Assembly (NCBI GenBank): GCA_949298575.1
Contig: CASFXH010000034.1
Coordinates: 1-35,432, forward strand
DNA length: 35,432 bases
Reading direction: 5' to 3'
Origin: an uncultured Parabacteroides sp.
GTDB lineage: Bacteria > Bacteroidota > Bacteroidia > Bacteroidales > Tannerellaceae
Shown: positions 15,419 to 23,229 of the stretch, piece after piece
How positions within the stretch are numbered: position 1 is the first letter of the stretch
Layout of the letters: every line of letters starts with the position of its first letter
The notes under the pieces: model-generated
What the model saw: only the letters and a program-made list of their open reading frames with translations
Databases searched by the model: none
Told to the model about the DNA's origin: nothing
Program-made: the position numbers and the translations under genes

Positions 15419-17362
15419 TTACATGTTCTCTCTCATCTCCTCCAATTCCATCGAGCGCTCCGTCCACTCGTCCATCGCCTCGGAGAGCTGGCGTTTCGCG
15501 GTGGCGTAATCCTCATAGAGGACCGTGTCGGACGCGCCCTCGGGAGTCGCCAGGCGGGTCTCGATCGTGGCGACTTGGGCTTCCAGGTCGGCTACCCGTT
15601 TCTCCAGGTCGGCCACTTGGCGCTCCAGCTTCTTGATCGCCCGGTTCTGCTCCTTGCGGGCCTCGTAGGAGAGCTTGTTTTGGGTCGGCTCTTCCGGGGT
15701 GGCGGAAGGGGCGGACGGGGTCTCCCGCGGGCGTTCCAGCTCCCGGAGGTTTTCCAGCTTCTTCTTTTCCAAGAAATCATAGATGCCGCCCAAGTGCTCG
15801 ACGACTCTCTGGTTGCCGAACTCATAGACCTTCCCGACCAAGCCGTCGAGGAACTCCCGATCGTGCGAGACGACGATCAGCGTCCCGTCGAAAGCTTTCA
15901 GGGCGTCTTTCAAGACGTCTTTCGAGCGCATGTCCAAATGGTTCGTCGGCTCGTCGAGGATGAGCAGGTTCACCGGCTCCAGCAGGAGGCGGATCATGGC
16001 CAGGCGAGTCCGCTCGCCGCCCGAGAGGACCGCGACCTTCTTGTCGATGGCCTCGCCCCCGAACATGAAGGCGCCCAGGATGTCGCGGATCTTCGTCCGG
16101 ATGTCGCCTTGCGCCACGTAGTCGATCGTCTCGAAGACGGTGCGGTTCTCGTCGAGCAATTGCGCTTGGTTTTGGGCGAAATAGCCGATCTTGACGTTAT
16201 GGCCCAGCGTCAACTTGCCCGTGTAGTCGTTGATCTCGCCCATGATACATTTCACCAACGTGGATTTACCCTCGCCGTTCCGCCCGACGAAAGCCACCTT
16301 GTCGCCCCGGTGGATGGTAAAGTTGACGTGCTCGAACACCAGGTGATCGCCAAAACGCTTGGCCACCTCCTCGGCGATGACCGGATAAGAACCGGAACGG
16401 GGCGCGGGCGGGAATTTCAGGTTGAGCATGGCCGTGTCGACCTCGTCGACCTCGATGCGCTCCACCTTCTCGAGCTGCTTGATGCGCGACTGCACCTGCA
16501 CCGCCTTCGTCGCCTTGTAGCGGAAGCGTTCGATGAAAGCCTCCGTGTCGGCGATCATCTTCCGCTGGTTCTCGTAGGCTCGCAGTTGCTGCTCGCGGCG
16601 TTCTTTCCGCAAGACGACATAATCGGAATATTTCGCCCGGTAATCGTAGATCCGCCCCAGCTCGATCTCGATGGTGCGGGTCGTGGTGTTGTCAAGGAAG
16701 GCCCGGTCGTGCGAGACGAGGATGACGGCGTTCGCCCGCGTGGCGATGAATGTCTCCAGCCATTGGATCGACTCGATGTCGAGGTGGTTCGTCGGCTCGT
16801 CGAGCAAGAGCACGTCGGGGCGGCGCAAAAGGAGTTTCGCCAACTCGATCCGCATGCGCCAGCCACCACTGAACTCGGCCGTCGGCCGCTCAAGGTCGCT
16901 CCGCCGGAAGCCCAGGCCCACCAGCGTCCGCTCCAGCTCGGCGTAGTAATTATTGCCCCCCATCATCTGGTAATGCTCGCTGAGGCTGGTCACCCGCTCG
17001 ATCAGCGCCTGGTAGGACGCCGAGTCGTAGTCGGTCCGGTTGGCCAGCTCCTCGTTCAAGCGATCGATCTGGGCTTCCAATTGGCGCACCCCCTCGAAGG
17101 CGGTCTCGGCCTCCTCACGCACCGTCCGCGTGTCCTTGAGCGACATGTGTTGGGGCAAATAACCGATCGTCAGATCCTTGGGCTTATTGATCGTGCCCGA
17201 GGTTGGCGATTGCTCCCCGGCGAGAATCTTCAACAACGTCGACTTCCCGGCGCCATTCTTGCCCACCAAGGCGATCCGGTCTTTCTTATTGACCACAAAC
17301 GAAACCCCGTCGAACAAAGTGAACCCACCGAACTCAACTCTTAAATTATCTACTGATATCAT
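15419..17362 (-). CDS. ABC-F family ATPase, YheS/YdiF-like
   Basis: 647 residues with two ATP-binding domains and no membrane segments, so a ribosome-acting ABC-F protein. NBD1 has GKNGAGKST (about 35), FSGGWRMRIELAKLLL (about 158) and LLLDEPTNHLD (about 182). NBD2 has GRNGEGKST (about 355), LSGGERTRLAMIRLLL and LILDEPTNHLD (about 465). The inter-domain linker (residues about 235-315) is long and basic, as needed to reach the ribosomal P site. The C-terminal tail (about 560-647) is a coiled coil. Unlike the Uup-like protein in this window, NBD2 keeps 'TNHLD'. It opens the operon with cyclophilin, MATE and dinB, 39 bp after a TAnnTTTG box. Antibiotic resistance cannot be claimed from sequence. 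Confidence 0.9.
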   Translation of the reverse strand: MISVDNLRVEFGGFTLFDGVSFVVNKKDRIALVGKNGAGKSTLLKILAGEQSPTSGTINKPKDLTIGYLPQHMSLKDTRTVREEAETAFEGVRQLEAQIDRLNEELANRTDYDSASYQALIERVTSLSEHYQMMGGNNYYAELERTLVGLGFRRSDLERPTAEFSGGWRMRIELAKLLLRRPDVLLLDEPTNHLDIESIQWLETFIATRANAVILVSHDRAFLDNTTTRTIEIELGRIYDYRAKYSDYVVLRKERREQQLRAYENQRKMIADTEAFIERFRYKATKAVQVQSRIKQLEKVERIEVDEVDTAMLNLKFPPAPRSGSYPVIAEEVAKRFGDHLVFEHVNFTIHRGDKVAFVGRNGEGKSTLVKCIMGEINDYTGKLTLGHNVKIGYFAQNQAQLLDENRTVFETIDYVAQGDIRTKIRDILGAFMFGGEAIDKKVAVLSGGERTRLAMIRLLLEPVNLLILDEPTNHLDMRSKDVLKDALKAFDGTLIVVSHDREFLDGLVGKVYEFGNQRVVEHLGGIYDFLEKKKLENLRELERPRETPSAPSATPEEPTQNKLSYEARKEQNRAIKKLERQVADLEKRVADLEAQVATIETRLATPEGASDTVLYEDYATAKRQLSEAMDEWTERSMELEEMRENM

Positions 17363-17400
17363 ATTGCTTTCTCTTTCCGCGCTTCTTCTGAAACCGCGGG

Positions 17401-17408
17401 CAAAGGTA
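17401..17408 (-). promoter_or_regulatory. -7 box (TACCTTTG) for the ABC-F/cyclophilin/MATE/dinB operon
   Basis: An exact TAnnTTTG match on the minus strand, 39 bp upstream of the ABC-F start and after the threonine dehydrogenase terminator. No clear -33 TTTG is seen. Confidence 0.55.
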
Positions 17409-17482
17409 ATGAAGAATTGTCAATCCGCCATGACCATCCCGGCGCGCCGGAACCCCGTTTCACGTGCGCGGCGGCATTTCCG

Positions 17483-17511
17483 AAAAAAAGGGCCTGGATT
17501 TCTCCAAGCCC
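17483..17511 (-). terminator. Intrinsic terminator of the threonine dehydrogenase gene
   Basis: On the minus strand GGGCTTGGA-GAAA-TCCAGGCCC forms a 9-bp stem (one G-U pair) with a GAAA tetraloop, followed directly by seven T. It lies 37 bp past the stop codon and separates this gene from the next operon. Confidence 0.9.
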
Positions 17512-17547
17512 ATAAAAACGAAATCTATGGCCAAAAATCGTTCCCAA

Positions 17548-18501
17548 TCATTTCTTAAGCTTAACCGCCAGCTTGGCGAGCATGTCTTTCGTCATCGCGT
17601 CGAGGTCATACTCCGGCTTCCATCCCCACTCCTCGCGGGCGCAAGTGTCGTCGAGCGAGTTCGGCCACGACTCGGCGATCGCCTGCCGCAACGGATCCAC
17701 CTCGTACGCCATCTCGAAGTCGGGCACGTATTTCTTGATATTATGGTAAATGATCTCCGGATCAAAACTCATCGAGGCGATGTTGAACGAGTTGCGATGG
17801 ACGAACTTCGAGGAGTCGGCCTCCATGATCTCGATCGCCGCGCGCAGGCCGTCGGGCATGTACATCATATCCATGAACGTCCCCGCCGCGATGGGGCAGA
17901 CAAATTTCTCGCCCCGGACGGCCGAGTAGTAAATGTCGACGGCGTAGTCGGTCGTCCCGCCACCCGGAGGCGTCACGTACGAGATCAGCCCCGGGAAACG
18001 CACCGAGCGGGTATCGACGCCGAAGCGGATGAAATAGTAATCGCTAAGCAACTCGCCGGAGACTTTCGTCACGCCATACATCGTACGCGGGTTGCGGATG
18101 GTGTCTTGCGGCGTCTTGTCCTTGGGCGTGTTGTTGCCAAAGACGCCGATGGAGCTAGGCGTGAAGACGGCGCAGTGCATCTCTCGGGCCACCTCCAAGA
18201 CGTTGAACAAGCCACCCATGCCAATCTTCCAAGCCAGCTGGGGCTTCGTCTCGGCGACGGCCGAGAGCAAGGCGGCGAGGTTGTAAATCGTGTCGATCTT
18301 ATAGCGCGAGACCGTCTCGGCGACCTGCTGCTCGTTCGTGATGTCGACGATAGCCGATGGGCCCGTCTCCAGCAACTCGCCCTTCGGCTCGGCGCCGGGG
18401 ATATAGCCCGCCACGACATTACCACTATATATTCCTCTCAATTTCAGGGTGAGCTCGGAACCGATCTGTCCCGTCGACCCAATGACCAATATATTCTTCA
18501 T
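17548..18501 (-). CDS. L-threonine 3-dehydrogenase, short-chain (SDR) type
   Basis: 317 residues. It oxidises L-threonine with NAD+ to 2-amino-3-ketobutyrate, the substrate of the enzyme encoded divergently next door. The Rossmann motif GSTGQIGSEL is at residues 8-17. The catalytic Ser is in TPSSIGVFG (about 115), and YGVTKVSGE (about 141) gives the SDR YxxxK pair. The size and the loop ending PGLISYVTPPGGGTTDYAVD fit the epimerase-like threonine dehydrogenases of Bacteroidota and animals, not the zinc-dependent Tdh of Escherichia coli. It is a single gene with its own -7 box and a strong terminator. The divergent kbl makes the functional call firm. Confidence 0.93.
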   Translation of the reverse strand: MKNILVIGSTGQIGSELTLKLRGIYSGNVVAGYIPGAEPKGELLETGPSAIVDITNEQQVAETVSRYKIDTIYNLAALLSAVAETKPQLAWKIGMGGLFNVLEVAREMHCAVFTPSSIGVFGNNTPKDKTPQDTIRNPRTMYGVTKVSGELLSDYYFIRFGVDTRSVRFPGLISYVTPPGGGTTDYAVDIYYSAVRGEKFVCPIAAGTFMDMMYMPDGLRAAIEIMEADSSKFVHRNSFNIASMSFDPEIIYHNIKKYVPDFEMAYEVDPLRQAIAESWPNSLDDTCAREEWGWKPEYDLDAMTKDMLAKLAVKLKK

Positions 18502-18541
18502 CGTGTTTTATGAATTTGAAATCGGTAAAATTCAGACGGAG

Positions 18542-18549
18542 CAAAGGTA
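18542..18549 (-). promoter_or_regulatory. -7 box (TACCTTTG) for threonine dehydrogenase
   Basis: An exact TAnnTTTG match on the minus strand, 40 bp before the start codon, in the 184-bp region shared with divergent kbl. On the plus strand CATCTTTG at 18617-18624 is a one-mismatch -7 candidate for kbl. Confidence 0.55.
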
Positions 18550-18685
18550 AGGAATAAAAACATAGGGCGGACGTTTTTTTCTTCCTCATTTCCGGTCCCG
18601 ATCCAAAAAAAAATCCCATCTTTGTCTGCCGAAGGAAAAAGCTCTTTTCCTTTTATTATATAGCAAACATTAAAAACTTCTGGTT

Positions 18686-19873
18686 ATGTACGGAAAATTT
18701 CAAGACTTCCTGGCGAAGGAACTGTCAGACATCGAGGCCGCCGGTCTTTATAAGAACGAGCGGATCATCACCTCGCCCCAAAAGGCGAAAATCAAGGTCG
18801 GCCCGACCGACGTATTGAACTTTTGCGCGAACAACTACCTGGGCCTTTCGGACAACACCCGCCTGATCGAGGCCGCGAAACGGGCGATGGACACGCACGG
18901 CTACGGCATGTCGTCGGTCCGCTTCATCTGCGGCACGCAAGATTTACATAAGCAACTGGAGGCGGCCATCTCCGACTACTTCAAGACGGAAGACACCATC
19001 CTCTACGCCGCGTGCTTCGACGCGAACGGCGGCCTCTTCGAGCCGTTGTTCTCCGACCAAGACGCGATCATCTCCGACACGCTCAACCACGCGTCCATCA
19101 TCGACGGCGTCCGCCTTTGCAAAGCCAAACGCTACCGCTACGCCAACGCCGACATGGCCGACTTGGAACGCTGCCTGCAAGAGGCGCAAGCGCAACGTTT
19201 CCGCGTCATCGCGACCGACGGCGTCTTCTCGATGGACGGCAACGTCGCCCCGATGGACAAGATTTGCGACCTGGCCGAGAAATACGACGCCCTGGTGATG
19301 GTCGACGAGTCGCACTCGGCGGGTGTCGTTGGCCCGACGGGGCATGGCGTGGCCGAGTTGTACGACTGCTACGGACGGATCGACATCTTCACCGGCACGC
19401 TGGGCAAGTCGTTCGGCGGCGCGATGGGTGGCTTCACCACGGGCCGCAAGGAGATCATCGACCTCCTGCGCCAACGCTCGCGCCCCTATCTCTTCTCCAA
19501 CTCCGTGGCCCCGGCCATCGTCGGCGCCAGCCTGGAGATGTTCCAGATGCTGAAAGAGAGCGACGCCCTGCATACGAAACTGATGAACAACGTCGCCTAT
19601 TTCCGCGACAAGATGCTGGCCGCCGGCTTCGACATCAAGCCGACCCAATCGGCCATCTGCGCCGTGATGCTCTACGACGCGAAGCTCTCGCAAGACTTCG
19701 CCGCCCGGATGCAAGACGAGGGCATCTACGTCACCGGCTTCTACTACCCGGTCGTCCCGAAAGGACAGGCCCGCATCCGTGTCCAGCTCTCGGCCGGCCA
19801 TGAGACCGCGCATCTCGACAAGGCCATCGAAGCGTTCATCAAGGTAGGGAAAGAACTGAATGTCATTAAATAA
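18686..19873 (+). CDS. kbl: Glycine C-acetyltransferase (2-amino-3-ketobutyrate CoA ligase)
   Basis: 395 residues, typical for the alpha-oxoamine synthase family of PLP enzymes. It cleaves 2-amino-3-ketobutyrate with CoA to glycine and acetyl-CoA, completing threonine breakdown with the divergent dehydrogenase. Motifs are NFCANNYLGLSDN (about 45), SVRFICGTQDLHKQLE (about 80), DESHSAGVVGPTGHGV (about 210, with the PLP-contacting Asp and His) and GTLGKSFGGAMGG (about 239, the PLP lysine). The start at 18686 gives the normal N-terminus (MYGKFQDFLAKELSDIEAAG). A strong terminator follows 10 bp after the stop, so the gene is monocistronic. Confidence 0.96.
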   Translation: MYGKFQDFLAKELSDIEAAGLYKNERIITSPQKAKIKVGPTDVLNFCANNYLGLSDNTRLIEAAKRAMDTHGYGMSSVRFICGTQDLHKQLEAAISDYFKTEDTILYAACFDANGGLFEPLFSDQDAIISDTLNHASIIDGVRLCKAKRYRYANADMADLERCLQEAQAQRFRVIATDGVFSMDGNVAPMDKICDLAEKYDALVMVDESHSAGVVGPTGHGVAELYDCYGRIDIFTGTLGKSFGGAMGGFTTGRKEIIDLLRQRSRPYLFSNSVAPAIVGASLEMFQMLKESDALHTKLMNNVAYFRDKMLAAGFDIKPTQSAICAVMLYDAKLSQDFAARMQDEGIYVTGFYYPVVPKGQARIRVQLSAGHETAHLDKAIEAFIKVGKELNVIK

Positions 19874-19883
19874 ATTTGAACCG

Positions 19884-19923
19884 GACGTAGAGACGTGGCC
19901 CGCCACGCCTCTACGTCTTTTTA
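19884..19923 (+). terminator. Intrinsic terminator of kbl
   Basis: GACGTAGAG pairs perfectly with CTCTACGTC. The inner CGTGG/CCACG stem continues after one mismatch around a CCCG loop. Five T follow at once. Confidence 0.93.
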
Positions 19924-19954
19924 TTGATCAACCTAAAGCAAACATCACGATTAC

Positions 19955-20605
19955 ATGGAATTCCTCATCGATTTCATCCTGCACATCGACCAGCACATGA
20001 TCGCCCTCGTGCAGGAATACCACGCGTGGACTTACGCCATCCTCTTCCTCATCATCTTTTGCGAGACGGGGCTGGTGGTCACGCCATTCCTCCCAGGCGA
20101 CTCAATGATCTTCGTGGCGGGCGCCCTGGCGGCCTTGCCCGACGTGCCTTTCGAGGTCAACTTATTAGCCCTCATCCTTTTCGTCGCCGCCGTCTTGGGC
20201 GACTCATGCAACTACATGATCGGCCATTTCTTCGGGCGAAAGCTTTTCAGCAACCCCAACTCCAAGATATTCAAGCAAAGCTATCTGGACAAGACGCATG
20301 AGTTTTACAAGAAATACGGCGGGAAGACGATCATCATCGCCCGCTTCGTGCCCATCGTCCGCACCTTCGCGCCCTTCGTCGCCGGGATGGGCAAGATGCA
20401 CTACTATTATTTCATGCTCTACAACGTGACGGGCGGGGCCGCGTGGGTGGCGATCTTCTGCTACGCCGGCTATTTCTTCGGCGACCTGCCTTTCGTCCAA
20501 GAGAACCTGAAGCTCCTGATCGTGGCGATCATCGTCATCTCGATCCTCCCGGCCATCATCGAGGTCGCGCGGGCGAAATACAAAAATAAAAAAGCGCAAT
20601 CATGA
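19955..20605 (+). CDS. DedA family membrane protein
   Basis: A 216-residue inner-membrane protein. DedA/SNARE-associated proteins include members shown to translocate undecaprenyl phosphate, the lipid carrier for peptidoglycan and surface glycans, and others involved in membrane homeostasis. The signature [19 protein letters not shown] (about 29-47) has the conserved Glu and Asp in re-entrant loop 1. The second signature [18 protein letters not shown] (about 128-145) has the two essential Arg. Hydrophobic segments at about 20-50, 65-85, 145-170 and 185-205 fit the family. It starts a two-gene unit: its stop overlaps the start of the PHP phosphatase in ATGA. The family is certain; the lipid substrate is inferred. 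Confidence 0.92.
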   Translation: MEFLIDFILHIDQHMIALVQEYHAWTYAILFLIIFCETGLVVTPFLPGDSMIFVAGALAALPDVPFEVNLLALILFVAAVLGDSCNYMIGHFFGRKLFSNPNSKIFKQSYLDKTHEFYKKYGGKTIIIARFVPIVRTFAPFVAGMGKMHYYYFMLYNVTGGAAWVAIFCYAGYFFGDLPFVQENLKLLIVAIIVISILPAIIEVARAKYKNKKAQS

Positions 20606-21498
20606 CAAGACCCAGTAATTTCCATAGCCACTGCACGTTCTGCGACGGGCGCGCCATCCCGGCCGACTTCGTCCGCTTCGCCGTCGCCAACCGTTTCCGG
20701 GCCTACGGTTTCTCATCGCACGGCCCCCTCCCCTTCGAGACTTTCTGGAACATGCCCAAGGACGACATGCCGGAATACCTCCAGGAGATCGACCGCCTGA
20801 AAGCCAAGCACCGCGACGAGCTGGAAATCTACGTCGGCCTCGAGATCGATTACCTCGACCCCACCTACCACGCCGCCATCCCCTATTTCCAGTCCCTGCC
20901 GCTCGACTACCGCATCGGCTCCATCCATTTCCTCCCGCTCGCCCTGCCCTTGCTGGAGAAAAACATGATGTGCATCGACGGCTCGTACGAGGAATTCGCC
21001 GAGGCCGTCGACCGCGACTATGGGGGCGACATCCGGGCGCTCATCCGGCATTATTTCCAGTCGCTCAGTGGGATGCTCGAGGCGGGCGGCATCGACATCG
21101 TGGGCCATATCGACAAGATCTACATGAACGCCCAGCGCTACCCGGGCTTCGACCGCGAGGCCGCCTGGTATCGCGAGCCCCTGATGGGCTGCCTCGACCT
21201 GGCCCGTGAAAAGGGTTACATCGTCGAGATCAACACGAAAAACTGGGTGAAGCGCAAGGAGACCTACCCGCACGTCGACCTTTTCCCGACGCTCCTCCGG
21301 CTGGGCATCCCCGTGATGGTCAATTCCGATTGCCATTACCCCACCCTCGTCAACGACGGGCGGGCGGAAATCCTGGCGCGCCTGAAGTCCGTCGGCTTCC
21401 GGGCGACCCGCGAGCTGGTCGGCGGGCGGTGGGAAGAGGTGGCTATATCCATTGATTCGGAGTCTATCCCATCCGCTCGCTCCATTACGAAGCGCTGA
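20602..21498 (+). CDS. PHP-domain phosphatase, histidinol-phosphatase-like
   Basis: 298 residues of the HisJ/K-type PHP family, metal-dependent phosphatases that in histidine synthesis dephosphorylate histidinol phosphate. Metal-binding motifs are visible: [11 protein letters not shown] (about 6-16), SSHGP (about 38), GLEIDYLD (about 79), IGSIHFLPL (about 103), VGHIDKI (about 170) and NSDCHYP (about 241). It is translationally coupled to the DedA gene. The last 10-15 codons ([13 protein letters not shown]) look foreign: the same DNA in another frame encodes the start of a HigB toxin remnant, so the native C-terminus was probably replaced at about 21456. All metal motifs lie before that point, so the enzyme may still work. 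Whether it acts on histidinol phosphate is not proven. Confidence 0.85.
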   Translation: MTRPSNFHSHCTFCDGRAIPADFVRFAVANRFRAYGFSSHGPLPFETFWNMPKDDMPEYLQEIDRLKAKHRDELEIYVGLEIDYLDPTYHAAIPYFQSLPLDYRIGSIHFLPLALPLLEKNMMCIDGSYEEFAEAVDRDYGGDIRALIRHYFQSLSGMLEAGGIDIVGHIDKIYMNAQRYPGFDREAAWYREPLMGCLDLAREKGYIVEINTKNWVKRKETYPHVDLFPTLLRLGIPVMVNSDCHYPTLVNDGRAEILARLKSVGFRATRELVGGRWEEVAISIDSESIPSARSITKR

Positions 21499-21632
21499 AA
21501 GGAGACAAGGCGGGTATTTCCTCTATCCGGGTAAATGACCAGTACCGCATAGAGTTTACGGTCAGGCAGGTCGCGGCGGAAACGGTCGTGACAATCTGCA
21601 ATATATTGGAATTGTCGAATCATTATAAATAG
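21456..21632 (+). pseudogene. HigB/RelE-type toxin remnant, N-terminus missing
   Basis: In a frame different from the PHP gene, a stop codon at 21453-21455 is followed by 58 sense codons reading [20 protein letters not shown], then SSIRVNDQYRIEF and ICNILELSNHYK, and a stop at 21630. This matches the C-terminal half to two-thirds of a RelE-superfamily HigB toxin: the LKGDKAG turn, the NDQYRIEF strand and the H-Y-K end. There is no ATG or plausible start in the fragment before its last 15 codons, and roughly the first 35-40 residues are absent. The stop lies 8 bp before the higA start, the normal HigBA arrangement. The toxin is therefore inactive and its 5' end was lost when the segment was joined to the PHP gene. 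Confidence 0.82.
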
Positions 21633-21640
21633 AATTGAAT

Positions 21641-21949
21641 ATGGGAAAATATACTTGCCAACGCCCCATCCATCCGGGTGAACTGCTCAAGGAGGAAATA
21701 GAATGCCGCCACTTGCCGCAGACGCGTCTTGCCGCGCAAACGGGCATATCCTACAAAGTGTTGAACGACATCCTGAACTGCCGCCGTCCGCTCAGCACCA
21801 ACACCGCCATGCTGTTCGAAGCGGCGTTAGGGGTCAATGCCAGACTACTGATGCGGATGCAACTCGACTACAACATGCAACTGGCCACTCGCGACAAGTC
21901 CTTTATGGAACGGCTTGCCCAAGTGCGGAAGTACGCGGCGCTGTTATAA
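21641..21949 (+). CDS. higA: HigA-type antitoxin, XRE family
   Basis: 102 residues from the ATG at 21641; the TTG at 21635 is an unlikely start. It is a helix-turn-helix antitoxin that would bind toxin HigB and repress its own promoter. HigA hallmarks are RPIHPGELLKEEIE (about 8-21), LPQTRLAAQTGISYKVLNDI (HTH, about 25-44) and the later NARLLMRMQLDYNMQLA. It is intact while its toxin is truncated, so it is an orphan. It could remain as an anti-addiction factor against other HigB toxins or as a free regulator. It now has no visible promoter of its own and may be transcribed by read-through from DedA/PHP. Confidence 0.9.
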   Translation: MGKYTCQRPIHPGELLKEEIECRHLPQTRLAAQTGISYKVLNDILNCRRPLSTNTAMLFEAALGVNARLLMRMQLDYNMQLATRDKSFMERLAQVRKYAALL

Positions 21950-21980
21950 TATCACCCCCCAATCGCGCCCCCGATCAGGC

Positions 21981-22254
21981 CAAGAAAAACGTCGAAAATG
22001 CCCGGCGCACCCACGCCGCGCCATTCGAAGTGTTGGAAAATGCCCGGCGCACCCGCGCCGCGCCACTTCGGAGTGTTGGAAGTAGCCCGGCGCACCCTCG
22101 CCGCGGTACTTCGGAGTGTTGGAAGTAGCCCGGCGCACCCGCGCCGCGGTACTTCGAAGTGTTGGAAGTAGCCCGGCGCGCCCACGCCGCGCGACTTCGA
22201 AGTGTTTTAAGGGGCGCGGCGAGGGCGCGCCGGGCCGTTTCGACGTTTTTCAAG
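21981..22254. repeat. Repeat element: five 42-43-bp tandem units bracketed by 42-bp inverted repeats
   Basis: Units beginning CCCGGCGC start at 22001, 22043, 22086, 22129 and 22172. Each contains GGCGC-(4 nt)-GCGCC and a TTCGAAG-type dyad (ACTTCGAAGT in copies four and five). The outer ends, 21981-22022 and the reverse complement of 22213-22254, agree at 36 of 42 positions and begin AAAAACGTCGAAA next to the direct repeat CAAG at both outer edges. The element fills the 308-bp gap between higA and the converging CbiK-like gene. Open frames read through it are low-complexity artefacts. The right-end hairpin could also help end transcription. Confidence 0.9.
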
Positions 22255-22257
22255 CCC

Positions 22258-23190
22258 CTACTCGCCCACGGTCTTCCCCGCCGCGTAGGCCCGTTTCTTC
22301 TCGGAAATGCCCACGCGCTTGTGGTTGGTCATGAAACGGGCATGGTCGATGAGGAGAGATTGGATGTCCGGATCCTGGCCGAGGCCCTCGAGGCGGACGG
22401 AGACGCGGTAGCCCCTCGCCTCGAGCGCCGCGCGCAAGTCGGTGGCGATGTCGTTCTTGGCATGATCACCCGCTACGAACATGAAAGGCAGGAGCTGCAC
22501 GTCGCGTGTCGACGGGGGCAGGAAGCGGAGGGCGTCGTCGAGCGTGGGATAGCCCTCGATGGTCGTGACGAGGAAATCCTCGTGGCCCTCGGCGCGCAGC
22601 ATGTAGTCGAGCATGGCGTATTGGGCCGTGGCGGGCGTGTAGGTGCCGTGGCCGACCAGGAGCGTGGCGGCGCCCGCTTGCCCTTTCCTCGTGAGGATGT
22701 CGATCACCCGCCGGTAATCCTCCGGCTCGTAAAGCAACGGGTTGCCCAGGCGGGTCTCCTCAAACATGTCGCGGACCGAGGCGATGTCCTCGCGCAAGGC
22801 CTCCATCTCGACCCCGTCGATGATGTTGGTCGACTGGACGACGACCCGCGTGTATCCCTCCGCGGCCAGGCGCTTCAGGGCCTCGGCTGGGTTGTCTTTT
22901 TGGACGCCCCGTTGGGCCAGCCGGCGCATGACAATGCGAGAGGTGTAGGCCTCGCGGACCTCGACGTCGGGAAACGCCTCGCGGGCTTTCTGGTTGAGCG
23001 CGTCGATGGTCAGGGCGCGGGTATCGTCGTGTGTCGTCCCGAAATGGACCATGAGGAGGGCGACTTTCTCCCCCGTTTTCAAGTTCTCGAAAATGTTGGA
23101 ATGGACATAATTGCCATGTCCGTCGGAATGCGCTTGCATGGAGGTGGCGACCATCCAGGCGCAAGCGACCAGCAGGGTTCTGAATTTCAT
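22258..23190 (-). CDS. Exported CbiK-type sirohydrochlorin cobaltochelatase-like protein
   Basis: 310 residues. CbiK chelatases insert Co2+ (or Fe2+) into sirohydrochlorin; exported versions (as in Desulfovibrio) bind haem or metal in the periplasm. Residues 1-20 form a signal peptide (MKFRTLLVACAWMVATSMQA). The first CbiK domain has VALLMVHFGTTHDDTRA (about 43-59) and VVVQSTNIIDGVEMEAL. The second shows LLVGHGTYTPAT (about 187, catalytic-type His) and PFMFVAGDHAKNDIATD (about 245, second His), where the metal sits. The length is about 40 residues more than cytosolic CbiK, owing to the signal and an extended N-terminus. A His-rich start of the mature chain (HSDGHGNYVHSN) may bind metal. No other cobalamin genes are nearby, so metal scavenging is as likely as cofactor synthesis. 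Confidence 0.88.
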   Translation of the reverse strand: MKFRTLLVACAWMVATSMQAHSDGHGNYVHSNIFENLKTGEKVALLMVHFGTTHDDTRALTIDALNQKAREAFPDVEVREAYTSRIVMRRLAQRGVQKDNPAEALKRLAAEGYTRVVVQSTNIIDGVEMEALREDIASVRDMFEETRLGNPLLYEPEDYRRVIDILTRKGQAGAATLLVGHGTYTPATAQYAMLDYMLRAEGHEDFLVTTIEGYPTLDDALRFLPPSTRDVQLLPFMFVAGDHAKNDIATDLRAALEARGYRVSVRLEGLGQDPDIQSLLIDHARFMTNHKRVGISEKKRAYAAGKTVGE

Positions 23191-23229
23191 TTCTATATTA
23201 TTAAGAATTATCGTTTCACGAAAGATCGA

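Noticed and set aside
15575-17344. 589-codon open frame on the plus strand
   Set aside because: It is entirely antisense to the ABC-F gene, whose two Walker motifs and signatures are all intact. The composition is of the shadow type.
21950-22257. Several short open frames reading through the repeat element on both strands
   Set aside because: They encode periodic Ala/Arg-rich strings produced by the 43-bp units in several frames at once, so they reflect the repeat and not proteins.
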